From positions 45,124-109,123 of the forward strand of contig JASEGC010000003.1 in the NCBI GenBank assembly GCA_030018415.1: 64,000 bases of DNA, read 5' to 3'. The translations under genes and the position numbers were made by a program. This document shows, piece by piece, positions 30,919 to 41,456 of the stretch (within the stretch, counting starts at the first letter, position 1; every line of letters begins with the position of its first letter). The notes below the pieces were generated by a model that had not been told where the DNA came from, made no database searches, and saw nothing but the letters and a program-made list of their open reading frames with translations. This DNA is from Candidatus Aenigmatarchaeota archaeon. GTDB lineage: Archaea > Aenigmatarchaeota > Aenigmatarchaeia > CG10238-14.

Positions 30919-31703
30919 TTACTGAATCGTTAATCCACCATCAACGACTATACACTCTCCAGTTATATAACTAGATTCATCTGATGCTAGGAAAACGACT
31001 AAATTAGCTATATCTATCGATTGACCTATTCTTTTGAGTGGAATACTTTGTTTAAATTGTTTCAAATCCTCTTCACTCATTATTGCCTTCACTCCAGGAG
31101 TTTCCGTCACCCCGGTGCAATCGCATTCACGTTTATTCCGTACTGTGCCAATTCTAATGCTGTAGCCTTCGTAAAACCGACTATCCCAGCTTTAGATGCA
31201 CAATAATGCACGAGACCAACATGTCCAACTTTCACGCCTGCTATAGAAGTTATGTTTATTATCTTACCGTATTTTTGTTTAATCATCTTCGGAATTACTG
31301 CCTTTGTGCAGTTGAAGACTCCTTTTAAGTTAACATCCAAGACTTTATCCCAATCCTCTTCTCTCATCTCTAACAAACTTTTAAACGGAAATATGCCTGC
31401 ATTGTTAACTAAGATGTCAATCCTACCGAATTTTTTTACGGTTTTTTTAGCCATTTCTTCTGTTTCTTTATTGTTTGAAACATCTGCCTTTATAGCTAAA
31501 CCTTGAGAACCTAAAGCCTCTATTTCTTTGACAACATCATGAATCTTTTCTGTTATATCTGAAACAACTACCACCGCACCTTCTTTTGCTAGAGCTAATG
31601 CAGTCTCTTTTCCTATTCCTTGACCTGCGCCAGTGACGATAGCAACTTTATTCTTCAATTTCATATTTTTATTTATCGATTCGCATCTTAAAGTATCTTC
31701 CAC
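30919..31703 (-). pseudogene. SDR oxidoreductase split by a frameshift at ~31107
   Basis: ORFs 31107-31703 (VTGAGQGIG, YCASKAG) and 30919-31110 (YITGECIVVDGGLTIQ) together make one SDR. Confidence 0.85.
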
Positions 31704-31761
31704 TCAGTCGTTCAATCTCTTTCATAAGAAATATAAATATGGTACCTTAAATTTTAGAATT

Positions 31762-32907
31762 ATGAATTTCGCGAATATTTATCAAGCTAGAGAAGAAATA
31801 ATGAATGATTTATATCCAGATCCTCTAGAGAACCTTCTGGGAAAAATTGACCCTCACTACAACAGGAAAATGGTTCAAGATAATGAAAAGAGATGGAACA
31901 TTTTAAAATCTGCTTTACTTGAGAGTGCGGAACATAGAACAGTATATGGGGTGAATGAAAACAATGTAGATTATGTTCTGTACAAAAGGTTGAAATTACT
32001 CAAAGATGTGTGGAAAGAATTCGAAGATCTAAGAATAAACAAGTTAAAGATACCAGAGGATTTAACTTTACGTCTGTGGAATGTTTACATACCATTCAGT
32101 GAATGGATAGTTAATAAAAGAAAAAATATTCCTAAAGATAAAGCCTATATTTTGGGAATAAATGGTGGTCAGGGCTCAGGAAAGTCTACTCTAGTAGCAG
32201 TAATGAAGTTGTTGTTGGAAAAACAAGGCTATACTTCAATCGCAGCATCGATAGATGACTATTATTTACCTCTTGATAGAAGGGAGAAGTTGAAAAAGCG
32301 TGTGCCTTATTTTTGGGCTAGAGCTCCGTTTGGGACACATGACGTGGAATTAGGCATAAAAACATTCAGAAAATTGAAATTTAAAAAACCAGTTGAAATA
32401 CCTAAATTCAAAAAGGATTTATATGATGGAAAGGGAGATCGAGCACCCAAGGAAGAATGGCAAAAAGTAGATAGAGTTGACATAGTTCTGTTCGAAGGTG
32501 TGGGAGTAGGTTGTTGCAGGCCTTTGCCAGAACAAGAGTTAGACAAACCAACTGGGAATGAACTGGTAGACAGGATCGAAAAAAGAGATGATCCTGATGG
32601 TACTTTCCGTAGAATAGTCAATCGAGAAGTTGAAAAATATCGTCCATGGTTTGACCTTTGTGATAATTTAATAGTAATGAAAGTTCCTAGCTTAGAAAAA
32701 ATAAGGGAATGGAGGAGATTACAGGAAATAAAGTTGAGGGAGGAAACGGGAAAAGGAATGACTGACAAAGAAGTGGAGAAGTTCTTAGATTATTGGACAC
32801 CTCCCACTTGGAGGTATGTTATACCTCTAGCGGAGAGTGAAGACGTCGATCTTGTGTTCGAAATAGGAGAAGATCATGATATTAAAAGAGTAATCGCTAA
32901 AAAGTAG
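31762..32907 (+). CDS. P-loop kinase, D-glycerate 3-kinase-like
   Basis: YILGINGGQGSGKSTL, ASIDDYYLPLDRREKL; start moved from 31633 to ATG at 31762. Confidence 0.82.
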   Translation: MNFANIYQAREEIMNDLYPDPLENLLGKIDPHYNRKMVQDNEKRWNILKSALLESAEHRTVYGVNENNVDYVLYKRLKLLKDVWKEFEDLRINKLKIPEDLTLRLWNVYIPFSEWIVNKRKNIPKDKAYILGINGGQGSGKSTLVAVMKLLLEKQGYTSIAASIDDYYLPLDRREKLKKRVPYFWARAPFGTHDVELGIKTFRKLKFKKPVEIPKFKKDLYDGKGDRAPKEEWQKVDRVDIVLFEGVGVGCCRPLPEQELDKPTGNELVDRIEKRDDPDGTFRRIVNREVEKYRPWFDLCDNLIVMKVPSLEKIREWRRLQEIKLREETGKGMTDKEVEKFLDYWTPPTWRYVIPLAESEDVDLVFEIGEDHDIKRVIAKK

Positions 32908-33106
32908 TTAATTGAAAATATTAAAATTTTTGGAACTCAGAGGCCTTCTAAAGAAAGTGTTAGATTTTATATCCAACACCTTGATGAAGGATTGAAAAGA
33001 CTGAATACCGGATAAAAAACAGTTTCTCAGCTAAAAAGTGTGAAAGAGATGATTAATGATTTTTAAGTACCCCTGACTCGCAAAAATTTTGGTTTAACCT
33101 TATTTT

Positions 33107-34282
33107 TTAACTACATTTCTTCAGTGCTCTCAGTATATTTTTATGAGTTTCTTCAATCGTCTGAACGGCAGTATTCAATTTTATGCAGGGAATTTTCGAA
33201 AATAGAAGTGAAAAATAATGTTCTTGTAGTTTTTCGTCTAAGTCAATTTGATAAGGATAAGGGTTATACCAAGGTTCAGCTCCCATTTTTCCCCACATCT
33301 CTTTTGGTCCAGCGCCAGGTCTTATCATTAACTCTCCTTTCCTCAAGACTTCAATAGCTTCATCTGGCTTTAATATCACTTGTGCAGGGTTTCCAGGTAC
33401 TCTCTCCAACAGGACAACCAGACTTAGTCTTGTTTTATCAACAACTTTTTTTCGTCCTAAAAGTTTCTCGCGTGGCACCATTACCCTTGAGTTTCCAAAA
33501 GCATAATAACACCACTTTTTCCCTTGATCAAAAGCACATTTTCTTTTTCCGTTTTTACATTCTTCTGAACAAAGAGGGTTTTCACAATCTTTTCTATCGA
33601 TAACGACGTTTTCACACATACATGCGTCAAAGATTGGTCTAAGCCAAGGAAAGTCTTTTTCATTTTCTGTACGCATGTACAAGCTTTTCTCAGGTTGTGT
33701 TGCTTCTAATAAAGGCTTAGGGTTCCCATCGCGAAAATTCACATAAACCCAATCATCACCCAGAATTCTTCCATCAGGACGAAGGAATAGTTTGAACGAT
33801 TGTGTCGTCTTACCAGTTCCTGTTGGAGCGATAATCACGACTCCTTTCCCTTTAATATCGGCACAAGCGCCATGTATGGAATGTACACCAAACTCTTCTG
33901 CCAGGATTGAAGATGATGGTCCTAAGGTTCCTCTACTCTTACATTGCCCATAGTAGTCGTAGTTAATGAAGATTGAAGTATGTCTTTCTTTGCAATAGTA
34001 TATGGTTGGTTCTATGTCCTCGACACCATCCAAAGAATACAAGAATACACGCGTTTGTACATCTTTCGAGAGCCACCAGTTACTAGTCCAAAAATCGAAT
34101 TGATGAAGGTTATTCGTTATGAATTCCACTCCTATGCCATTAAGATTAGCCTTTGCTCTGTAGACGTCTGGTCTCAGAAAGTCATTGACGATGTTATCCA
34201 AAATCTTATCCAATTGGTATCCGTTGATGATTTTGTTAAACTTCACTCGAGATTTTTCTCGTGTTATATAATTGTTCAACAT
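33107..34282 (-). CDS. HPr-kinase/PEPCK-like P-loop ATPase domain protein
   Basis: VVIIAPTGTGKTTQSFKLFL, GRILGDDWVYV. Confidence 0.65.
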   Translation of the reverse strand: MLNNYITREKSRVKFNKIINGYQLDKILDNIVNDFLRPDVYRAKANLNGIGVEFITNNLHQFDFWTSNWWLSKDVQTRVFLYSLDGVEDIEPTIYYCKERHTSIFINYDYYGQCKSRGTLGPSSSILAEEFGVHSIHGACADIKGKGVVIIAPTGTGKTTQSFKLFLRPDGRILGDDWVYVNFRDGNPKPLLEATQPEKSLYMRTENEKDFPWLRPIFDACMCENVVIDRKDCENPLCSEECKNGKRKCAFDQGKKWCYYAFGNSRVMVPREKLLGRKKVVDKTRLSLVVLLERVPGNPAQVILKPDEAIEVLRKGELMIRPGAGPKEMWGKMGAEPWYNPYPYQIDLDEKLQEHYFSLLFSKIPCIKLNTAVQTIEETHKNILRALKKCS

Positions 34283-34423
34283 AAAAAAACCTTTTTTACT
34301 TAAATTAGATGGACACTAATATAAATTTTTAAAATTAAAATTTATCATTCTGTTTTTTAAATTAATAAAAAATAAACATAAAGTAAAAGTATTTATATTT
34401 TATTAATCAAACAATTTAACGTT

Positions 34424-34885
34424 ATGTTGAAGAAGAAAGATCGTTTGTTGTTGAAAGAATTGATCGAAAACAGCAGAGAAAAAATCACCAGGTTGGCTGA
34501 AAGATGTCATATGACAAGACAGAGTGTCTACGCTAAAATCAACAGTTTCAGGACAAGAGGTATGAACTTCACGGTTGACGTGAACCCTGAAGAAGTCGGC
34601 CTAAACATGAAAGTTTACATACTGATTGAAGCAGAACCACAAGCAAAGTTTAGAGAGGAAGCAGACAAGGAGATTAGGCAGTTCAAAGAGATCACCCAAG
34701 TTCATCACATCCTCGGGAGGTTTGACATCATCGTGGAAGCCTTGGTGAAAGAAAGAGATGATTTGAGAAAATTGTTGAAAAAAATCCATGCTCTACCAGC
34801 TGTGAAGAAGACAGAAACCTTCATAGTCTATGAAACGACTAAGTTTAACCTGAGAGATCCTATAATAGAGGCTTTATCAGAATAG
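34424..34885 (+). CDS. Lrp/AsnC family regulator
   Basis: LLKELIENSREKITRLAERCHMTRQSVYAKI. Confidence 0.9.
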   Translation: MLKKKDRLLLKELIENSREKITRLAERCHMTRQSVYAKINSFRTRGMNFTVDVNPEEVGLNMKVYILIEAEPQAKFREEADKEIRQFKEITQVHHILGRFDIIVEALVKERDDLRKLLKKIHALPAVKKTETFIVYETTKFNLRDPIIEALSE

Positions 34886-35147
34886 TTTCCATAAGAAATC
34901 CATAGGAAATAGAGGTATTTGCATCGGAAATGCAAAAGAAAAATAGGTTATAGAGTATACTAATTGATTTAAATAGAATAGTAGAAAAATTTATTGGGTT
35001 TAATTCTAATGCATTTCGGTACTGTTAAGTAGGTTTAATTCTTAATGTCCTTAACAAACTTCTATTTCTGTAAATAATACGTGTCGATGATTTAAAAAAA
35101 ATTCGACGAAACAAACTATAGATTTGACGAAATAGGAGGAGTTAAAA

Positions 35148-36299
35148 ATGGATACGAGAATGCAAAATGCATTAAGAAGAAGTTTAAGTAATGAGACCGA
35201 ATGTTTTTATAGATTCAAATTACAGAGTAATTCTGGCGTAACAAAGACCAATATCGACTATTTTAAACAGGCTGAGGAAGAATTTGGGTTCTCAGTCAAG
35301 AAGGCGAGAATCGTAGTGATAGGAGTTGGTGGTGCTGGCCAGAATACTATAACTAGATTGTCAGAAATGGGAATTTCAGGTGCCAACACAGTCTCGGTCA
35401 ACACTGATGCTAAACACTTAACAGTGGGTAAGGCTGATAAGAAGATACTGATCGGAAAGGACATCACAAGAGGGCTCGGCGCTGGTGGTTATCCTGATAT
35501 CGGCAGAAGAGCAGCAGAAGAAGCAAGAAATGATCTTAAAGAATGTTTAGCGGGCGCTGATCTAGTCTTCGTCTGCGCAGGTGAGGGAGGAGGAACTGGA
35601 ACAGGAGGTGCACCTGTCATTGCTGAAATCGCAAAATCCATGAATGCAATAGTTATAGGAGTTGTGACAATGCCCTTTAAGATCGAAGGTGCGAGGATAG
35701 CAAAAGCAGAGGATGGATTAGCAAGGTTGAGGCAAGTAACTGATACTGTCATCGTTATAGAGAATGACAGGTTGTTGAGATATGCTGGTGAACTGCCAAT
35801 CCAACAAGCTTTTGCGTTCGCGGATGAATTAGTTGCTTCGACGGTTAAAGGAATCACTGAAACTATAACATTGCCTTCCTTGGTCAACGTGGACTATGCA
35901 GATGTCAAAACAATAATGACGTCAGGTGGAGTAGCTGCTCTAGGGGTTGGTGAGAGTAACAGCTCTGATAGAGCGATGGATGCTATTACAAAGGCTTTGA
36001 CTAATCCGCTGCTAGAAGTAGACTACACTGGAGCTAAAGGAGCACTGATTCATATAACGGGTGGTAATGATCTTAGGTTAGATGAAGTTAACCTGATAGG
36101 AGAAACAGTATCTCAGCACCTAGATCCGTCAGCTCAAGTGATATGGGGAGCGAGGATCTTACCAGAATTCACCGGAAAGATACAAGTCATAACGATAATA
36201 ACCGGAGTCCAATCACCGTACATACTTGGCCCTATATCGTATGAAAAACCTGTCATAAGAGAGATGAATCAAACACTCGGGATCGATATAATAAGATAA
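35148..36299 (+). CDS. ftsZ: Cell division GTPase FtsZ
   Basis: VIGVGGAGQNTITRL, AGEGGGTGTGGAPVIAEIAK. Confidence 0.97.
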   Translation: MDTRMQNALRRSLSNETECFYRFKLQSNSGVTKTNIDYFKQAEEEFGFSVKKARIVVIGVGGAGQNTITRLSEMGISGANTVSVNTDAKHLTVGKADKKILIGKDITRGLGAGGYPDIGRRAAEEARNDLKECLAGADLVFVCAGEGGGTGTGGAPVIAEIAKSMNAIVIGVVTMPFKIEGARIAKAEDGLARLRQVTDTVIVIENDRLLRYAGELPIQQAFAFADELVASTVKGITETITLPSLVNVDYADVKTIMTSGGVAALGVGESNSSDRAMDAITKALTNPLLEVDYTGAKGALIHITGGNDLRLDEVNLIGETVSQHLDPSAQVIWGARILPEFTGKIQVITIITGVQSPYILGPISYEKPVIREMNQTLGIDIIR

Positions 36300-36351
36300 T
36301 GCTTATGGAGACACCCCTCCCTTTTTTCTTTTTTTTGGGAAATGGAAAGAG

Positions 36352-36555
36352 GTGAAAACAAGGATGAAAATAGAAGATGTGATATTCAACCTGATAAAGA
36401 AGGAGAATGAGACAAACGGGATGGTTTATGAGCCGAAGATATTGAAGATGGCAACTCTTTTGAACATCCACCCTGATAAGTATGAAAAAATCAAGGAAAG
36501 ATTGATAGAAGCTGGGAAGATAGAGAAAAACGGGCTCAAACTCGTTCTTCCTTGA
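36352..36555 (+). CDS. Small hypothetical protein downstream of ftsZ
   Basis: 67-aa ORF. Confidence 0.5.
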   Translation: MKTRMKIEDVIFNLIKKENETNGMVYEPKILKMATLLNIHPDKYEKIKERLIEAGKIEKNGLKLVLP

Positions 36556-36706
36556 TTTCTTTTTTTTGTTAATCTGTATTATTAATTTTAGAGTTCTTAA
36601 CTTGAGTTTTTCATAGGTTAGCATCCATTCTTCATTTTTTCATCGCAACTTTACTCCATCAAAAACTGTTTATATCCTTGTTTGAAATTACAAGTTGGTG
36701 TTTTAA

Positions 36707-36832
36707 ATGATGTGCAAATATTGTAATGGTTACTTGAATTACAGGTTTAATCATGGTTTAACATCGACTCATATTTGCCTTCTATGTGGTAGTGTAACGA
36801 ATAAAAACAGGGTTCTCAAAGCCTTCTTTTAA
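36707..36832 (+). CDS. 41-aa zinc-ribbon microprotein (not in ORF track)
   Basis: MMCKYCNGYLNYRFNHGLTSTHICLLCGSVTNKNRVLKAFF*; two CxxC knuckles. Confidence 0.55.
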   Translation: MMCKYCNGYLNYRFNHGLTSTHICLLCGSVTNKNRVLKAFF

Positions 36833-37292
36833 TTTTTTAAAAATCAGATATATTTTTGTTCTTGGGAAAAAATTATGATAGGTCTTGTTTACTCAAGAAA
36901 AAATAAGGTTCATAACAAACTGTATCGTTGGGTCTGGATCAAAAAATTCAGGAATGGACAACATGTTTGTCCAACCAATTTTACCAGAGCTGTAACCTTT
37001 TTTGATTCCTCCGTCTATCTACTGGGGCTTATTTGGGCTTTACTTTAACATCAAAATTTCTTCTGATGTAAGATATGTAGATTTTTGTTCTGGAAGAGAA
37101 AATTAGGATTATGAACAATTTAAAGAACTATACAAAATTATCAAAAATCACATAGAAGATGAAATTAAAATTCATGAAAAACTTCTCGACGGCAAAACAA
37201 CTTTAGAGCAAAAGATACCATTAAAATCCATTAAAAAGCTTACGAAAAGCTAGTAAAAACATTGAAATAAGGGAAATCAGATAATTTAACAT

Positions 37293-37634
37293 ATGAATTG
37301 GAAAGAATTCTTGAGGTTAGATCGAAGAAAATTTTTAGTTTGGCTTTTGCTTATTATCATAACTTTTATGATACCTTTTTTTACGTCCATACTCCAATTC
37401 TTGATGGTAATCAACCCGATACTTTATTTTTTCGTGTATTTAGTTGCAACTCTCGAAATGACAGTCTTCAACTTCCGTTTAATCTTGGAAGTTTCTTTGG
37501 TTTTGATCAATGGAATTTTACTCTCCTTATGTTGGTATTTTCTCTCTTGTTTTATAGTATTTGAATGGAATAGGCTCAAAGAAAAGCGTTTAGATAAAGA
37601 AAAACCAACGCCTATAACTTACTCTGCTGGTTAA
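37293..37634 (+). CDS. Membrane protein
   Basis: Hydrophobic ORF. Confidence 0.5.
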   Translation: MNWKEFLRLDRRKFLVWLLLIIITFMIPFFTSILQFLMVINPILYFFVYLVATLEMTVFNFRLILEVSLVLINGILLSLCWYFLSCFIVFEWNRLKEKRLDKEKPTPITYSAG

Positions 37635-37662
37635 CTTCTTTCTTGAAAATAACATAAATAGC

Positions 37663-38010
37663 TTAACGTTTGAGTTTCTCAAAAATGGACGGCAAATGTA
37701 TTATATAAGCCCTATTTTTTTCATGGATGATCAAAGGCTTACCGTTCATCAAAGCGTTGATGCTTATCTCGTACACTCCCTCTATAGGCACTTTAATCGT
37801 TTCAACTTCAAATCTTTTGATCTTTCTTTTCAATTCTTTCTCAAGAGTGGTTTTCTTTTTCTTCAACTCTTTATTCATCGCCTTAAACTTCTCGATGTCC
37901 TCTAGTGATCTGAAGTACATAAAGAAAACAGAGCCACACTTGCATCCAGATAGGATTGATGGATCACTATCTTCATAAACAGCTCCACACCTCAAACATT
38001 TGTGTGCCAT
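37663..38010 (-). CDS. Zn-ribbon protein (DUF2072/COG3364-like)
   Basis: CLRCGAVYEDSDPSILSGCKCGSVFFMY; neighbour of GTPase and DUF2073. Confidence 0.75.
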   Translation of the reverse strand: MAHKCLRCGAVYEDSDPSILSGCKCGSVFFMYFRSLEDIEKFKAMNKELKKKKTTLEKELKRKIKRFEVETIKVPIEGVYEISINALMNGKPLIIHEKNRAYIIHLPSIFEKLKR

Positions 38011-38041
38011 GCAATCATCGTAGATATGGTAGTGAAAACAT

Positions 38042-38470
38042 TTAAACCTCAGCCCAGACAGAGAAAGAATCTGGATTCTTCTTTATTTCTTTTATTATCT
38101 TGGCTGGACCTATCAGAGTTAATCCTGTCTTTAGGCTTTTTTTTGCTGATTTACCAGTTAAACTTTGCAGAATGAAATCCTGTAATTTCACTCTTCTCTC
38201 TGAAAGGACTTCGAAGAATTGTTTCCAGCCCTTTGTTTGTTTTTTAAGGCTGCATATTTCGATCCCAGGAAAACCATCGTCGACCCTCCTCATAGTTTCC
38301 TTTATTAATTCCATCTCTTCTTCTGAACTCAAAACACCGTTCATCACAAGGATTGAACCATCTCTGACTTTATTCAGGATAAAATTTATCTTACTCTTAC
38401 TAGACTTTCCATCTAGTAAAGAAGAGGATAGAAAATCCATCTTCAGCTTTTTCAGCTTAAATTTCTTCAT
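38042..38470 (-). CDS. DUF2073-like protein
   Basis: Position in operon and EEEMELIKETMRRVDDGFPGIEI. Confidence 0.7.
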   Translation of the reverse strand: MKKFKLKKLKMDFLSSSLLDGKSSKSKINFILNKVRDGSILVMNGVLSSEEEMELIKETMRRVDDGFPGIEICSLKKQTKGWKQFFEVLSERRVKLQDFILQSLTGKSAKKSLKTGLTLIGPAKIIKEIKKNPDSFSVWAEV

Positions 38471-39099
38471 CCAGCCTTCCTCGCATGTTTAATTATCGCA
38501 TCATACAATTCGCCTATGTTCTTTCCATTCAAAGCAGAGATTTCAACGAAGGGGTATTGTGGAAAGGCCTCTTTAATGTTGTTTGGTTTGGCTCTCTTCA
38601 GATCGATTTTATTAGCGACTAGTATGACTGGGATCTTTTTCGCTTCTAGATTGCCTAAAAGAGTTATGTTTACTTGAGTCAAAGGGTCTTTTGTCGCATC
38701 CATGACTGCTAAGACAGTATCGACGTGATTCAGCCATTTTATAGCTTCTACAATTCCTTGCGTCGCCTCTTTTGCCCTGATCTTTGCAGTCTTTTCCTTC
38801 ATGCCGTACTTAAGGAACTTCCTGTAATCCACTTTCGTCGCCAAACCGGGCATATCAAGGATGTTTATGCGTAATTTTTTACCGTTCGATTCTATCACAA
38901 TTTTTTCTTTCTTTTGGATAGACCTTGTTTCATGCGGTATTCTTGATACTTTTCCAACCTCTTCACCAGCCCAATCCATGGCAATCCTGTTTGCAAGAGT
39001 AGTTTTTCCAACGCTCGTACAACCATAAATACCTAAACTGATATCTTGCCTTAACCTGAAAAAATTGCGAATCCAGTCGATAAATCTGCCAAATACCAT
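38467..39099 (-). CDS. Era-like small GTPase
   Basis: GIYGCTSVGKTTLANRI, DMPG, NKID. Confidence 0.92.
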   Translation of the reverse strand: MVFGRFIDWIRNFFRLRQDISLGIYGCTSVGKTTLANRIAMDWAGEEVGKVSRIPHETRSIQKKEKIVIESNGKKLRINILDMPGLATKVDYRKFLKYGMKEKTAKIRAKEATQGIVEAIKWLNHVDTVLAVMDATKDPLTQVNITLLGNLEAKKIPVILVANKIDLKRAKPNNIKEAFPQYPFVEISALNGKNIGELYDAIIKHARKAG

Positions 39100-39212
39100 C
39101 GTCTTTCACTTTACTTAAAAATAGAAATTTAAAGTATTTAAGAATTATAAGATTCACAATGTTAAAGGTTTAAAAGTTTTTAAACTCTAGGATCAATAGT
39201 TTTGTATATTGC

Positions 39213-39506
39213 ATGATTATGGTTGTCCCCGATGGTGTGGGTGTGATTTGGCCGAAAGACAGGGTTACGAGGTTTGAGGTTGCAAGGATTATAGGCGCGA
39301 GAGCTTTGCAAATCACACTGGGAGCACCTATTCTAGTAAAAGTTGAAACGAATGAATTCGACCCCATAAAGATAGCAGAAGAAGAGTTTAAAGCAATAAG
39401 AATACCAATGACGATAAAGAGGACTTTACCGAGTGGGGAAGTTGTTGTGGTCGATATTAAATCTGCGACGAAAAATTGGTTGGAAGATCATGGTGGAGAG
39501 ATTTAA
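39213..39506 (+). CDS. rpoK: DNA-directed RNA polymerase subunit K (Rpb6-like)
   Basis: [37 protein letters not shown]. Confidence 0.92.
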   Translation: MIMVVPDGVGVIWPKDRVTRFEVARIIGARALQITLGAPILVKVETNEFDPIKIAEEEFKAIRIPMTIKRTLPSGEVVVVDIKSATKNWLEDHGGEI

Positions 39507-41080
39507 GCAAATCTTTCCATCAACCATTCTTTTCTATAAAAATACAAATCTGACGGTTTTATTTCTTTTACTGCTTCAACCAAGTATCTTTTTTCATTCA
39601 TTAATTTTCTAAAAGCATCGGGATGGGAAGCATGTGTCTCATAATAGTGTTGAAGTCTATACAGTTTATCTTCTTCCCTATAATTCTTTTCTTTTTTGAG
39701 TCTTAAAAGAACAACTTTCCAATGACTAAACTCTTTTACTATATCAAAGTCATAAACTGCTTTGTGGAATTTAACTTCTCCTTTCTTATAAGAGAATCTT
39801 AGTGGAATAGAAAGGTGAATCGGTTCTATCTTAATGTTCGGGGTAGGAACGCACTTTATCTCTTTTTTTCTTCCATAATCCCAATCCACCAAGATACTGG
39901 TTACTCTAGAAGCTCCTCCGCCATCTTTGTCAGTCGTGTACATGTAAGGATCTTTTGCTGCTTCGAATTTGGTCATAGATGAAAGAAACGCTTGAATGAG
40001 TCTGGCTTCATCATAAGTGACAGGAGGATTTATATGGATCAATCTTTGTAAACTTTTGTGGCCGGAATAATTTGTCTCGATAGATTTAGGATTAATACCA
40101 TACTCTATCAAAATTTCTAAACTTTTTTCCTCATCTTTAATAATATTGCCCCATACTTCTTTTAAATTGACTCTTGGACCTGGATCGTATTCGATGACAA
40201 TTGTGTCGACTCCTTCTCTGCTCTTTCTGTCAACTGATCGATAATATTCAACTCCGTATTCTCTGAGAAAGAAATTCACTACATCCGCCGGCTCGTTGAA
40301 TTCTAATTCATTCTTCGTTCCTATGACATTCCTCCTGGGTATTGGCTCTCCAGTATGGGTTAAAGCATAAACAAATGGATGTCGATCCTTCATTTGATCT
40401 ACGATAAGGTAAGGAATTGGACTTTGAGACGAGAAAATAAAATCTTTTAGTATATTCATGTGTTCAAATTTCCACGTATCTTCTTCACTTTTCTCAACAT
40501 AAAGCGGCATACGGAAAGGAACCTTTGTGAGAATCTCCTGGAATAGTAGTATTTCTCGAGAATCTTTTTTTCCTAAAAGCTTTGGTATTGCTTTGTCTAG
40601 CTTGTGGAAAGCTCTGGAATAGAAAAAAGAAGTAAAGAAAGTTCTGAGCCAATGAGCCTTGTTCTGTCTCAGAGTTAAATCCAACCTGTATGTTCTAGAG
40701 TACGCAACCATCTTTCTTTCCTTAAACCGAACATTTTCCTCTTCTACTACAGGAATGGAGTATTCATACGACTTTTCCATTCTTATTGGTTCACACTTTT
40801 TTATTTTCTTGCTTCCCTCCTTAGGGAACGCTGCCTCTAAGTATCTCTCGAATAGATGGACAGCACTCTCTGCTTCGTCTCTAGTTTTTTCCAATTTTGT
40901 AACTTCTACTTCTATGGCAAAGTTGTCAAAAGAATCGATGATTTCAGGTTGAACTTCATGAAAAAGCTTACTTATGAAATCTTCGGTAGGAAAAGCATCA
41001 GTAAGTCTATCTTCGTACTGCTTTCTTACTTGATAGGGAAAAGGAGGGTATGCTGACATCAAACAATAAGAGGAAGTCAA
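39503..41080 (-). CDS. AEP-superfamily primase-polymerase-like protein
   Basis: [16 protein letters not shown]...[14 protein letters not shown] resembles LigD-type PolDom DLDPG and SGGKGLH motifs. Confidence 0.6.
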   Translation of the reverse strand: MTSSYCLMSAYPPFPYQVRKQYEDRLTDAFPTEDFISKLFHEVQPEIIDSFDNFAIEVEVTKLEKTRDEAESAVHLFERYLEAAFPKEGSKKIKKCEPIRMEKSYEYSIPVVEEENVRFKERKMVAYSRTYRLDLTLRQNKAHWLRTFFTSFFYSRAFHKLDKAIPKLLGKKDSREILLFQEILTKVPFRMPLYVEKSEEDTWKFEHMNILKDFIFSSQSPIPYLIVDQMKDRHPFVYALTHTGEPIPRRNVIGTKNELEFNEPADVVNFFLREYGVEYYRSVDRKSREGVDTIVIEYDPGPRVNLKEVWGNIIKDEEKSLEILIEYGINPKSIETNYSGHKSLQRLIHINPPVTYDEARLIQAFLSSMTKFEAAKDPYMYTTDKDGGGASRVTSILVDWDYGRKKEIKCVPTPNIKIEPIHLSIPLRFSYKKGEVKFHKAVYDFDIVKEFSHWKVVLLRLKKEKNYREEDKLYRLQHYYETHASHPDAFRKLMNEKRYLVEAVKEIKPSDLYFYRKEWLMERFA

Positions 41081-41145
41081 AAGTTAAGTAGTTATTATCT
41101 TCAGCACTCGATAAGTATATTCTTGAAAAAAAACTCTCTTGAAAA

Positions 41146-41445
41146 ATGAAACTACACTGTAAGAAAGCAGATTTGTATCTATTCTCCAAGTTTAGAAAAA
41201 TACCTATTCCTAATTTTCATCTTTATTTTTTATCTAATCGAGATTACACACGTTATGAAGCTGAAATGAAAATAAGAGAAAAAAAGAATGAAATATTTGA
41301 AAGATTGGGGGAGAAATTCAAAAGTCATGTTAAGATGATGGTAAAAGGAGATCCTGTCGAAAAATTTGATGTAGAAGAAAAGTATGGTTTAATCATGACT
41401 GCTGCAGGATGTATACCTAAGGAGGCTGTTATATTAGAAATTTGA
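41146..41445 (+). CDS. Hypothetical protein
   Basis: ORF. Confidence 0.4.
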   Translation: MKLHCKKADLYLFSKFRKIPIPNFHLYFLSNRDYTRYEAEMKIREKKNEIFERLGEKFKSHVKMMVKGDPVEKFDVEEKYGLIMTAAGCIPKEAVILEI

Positions 41446-41456
41446 ATTAAACAAAG

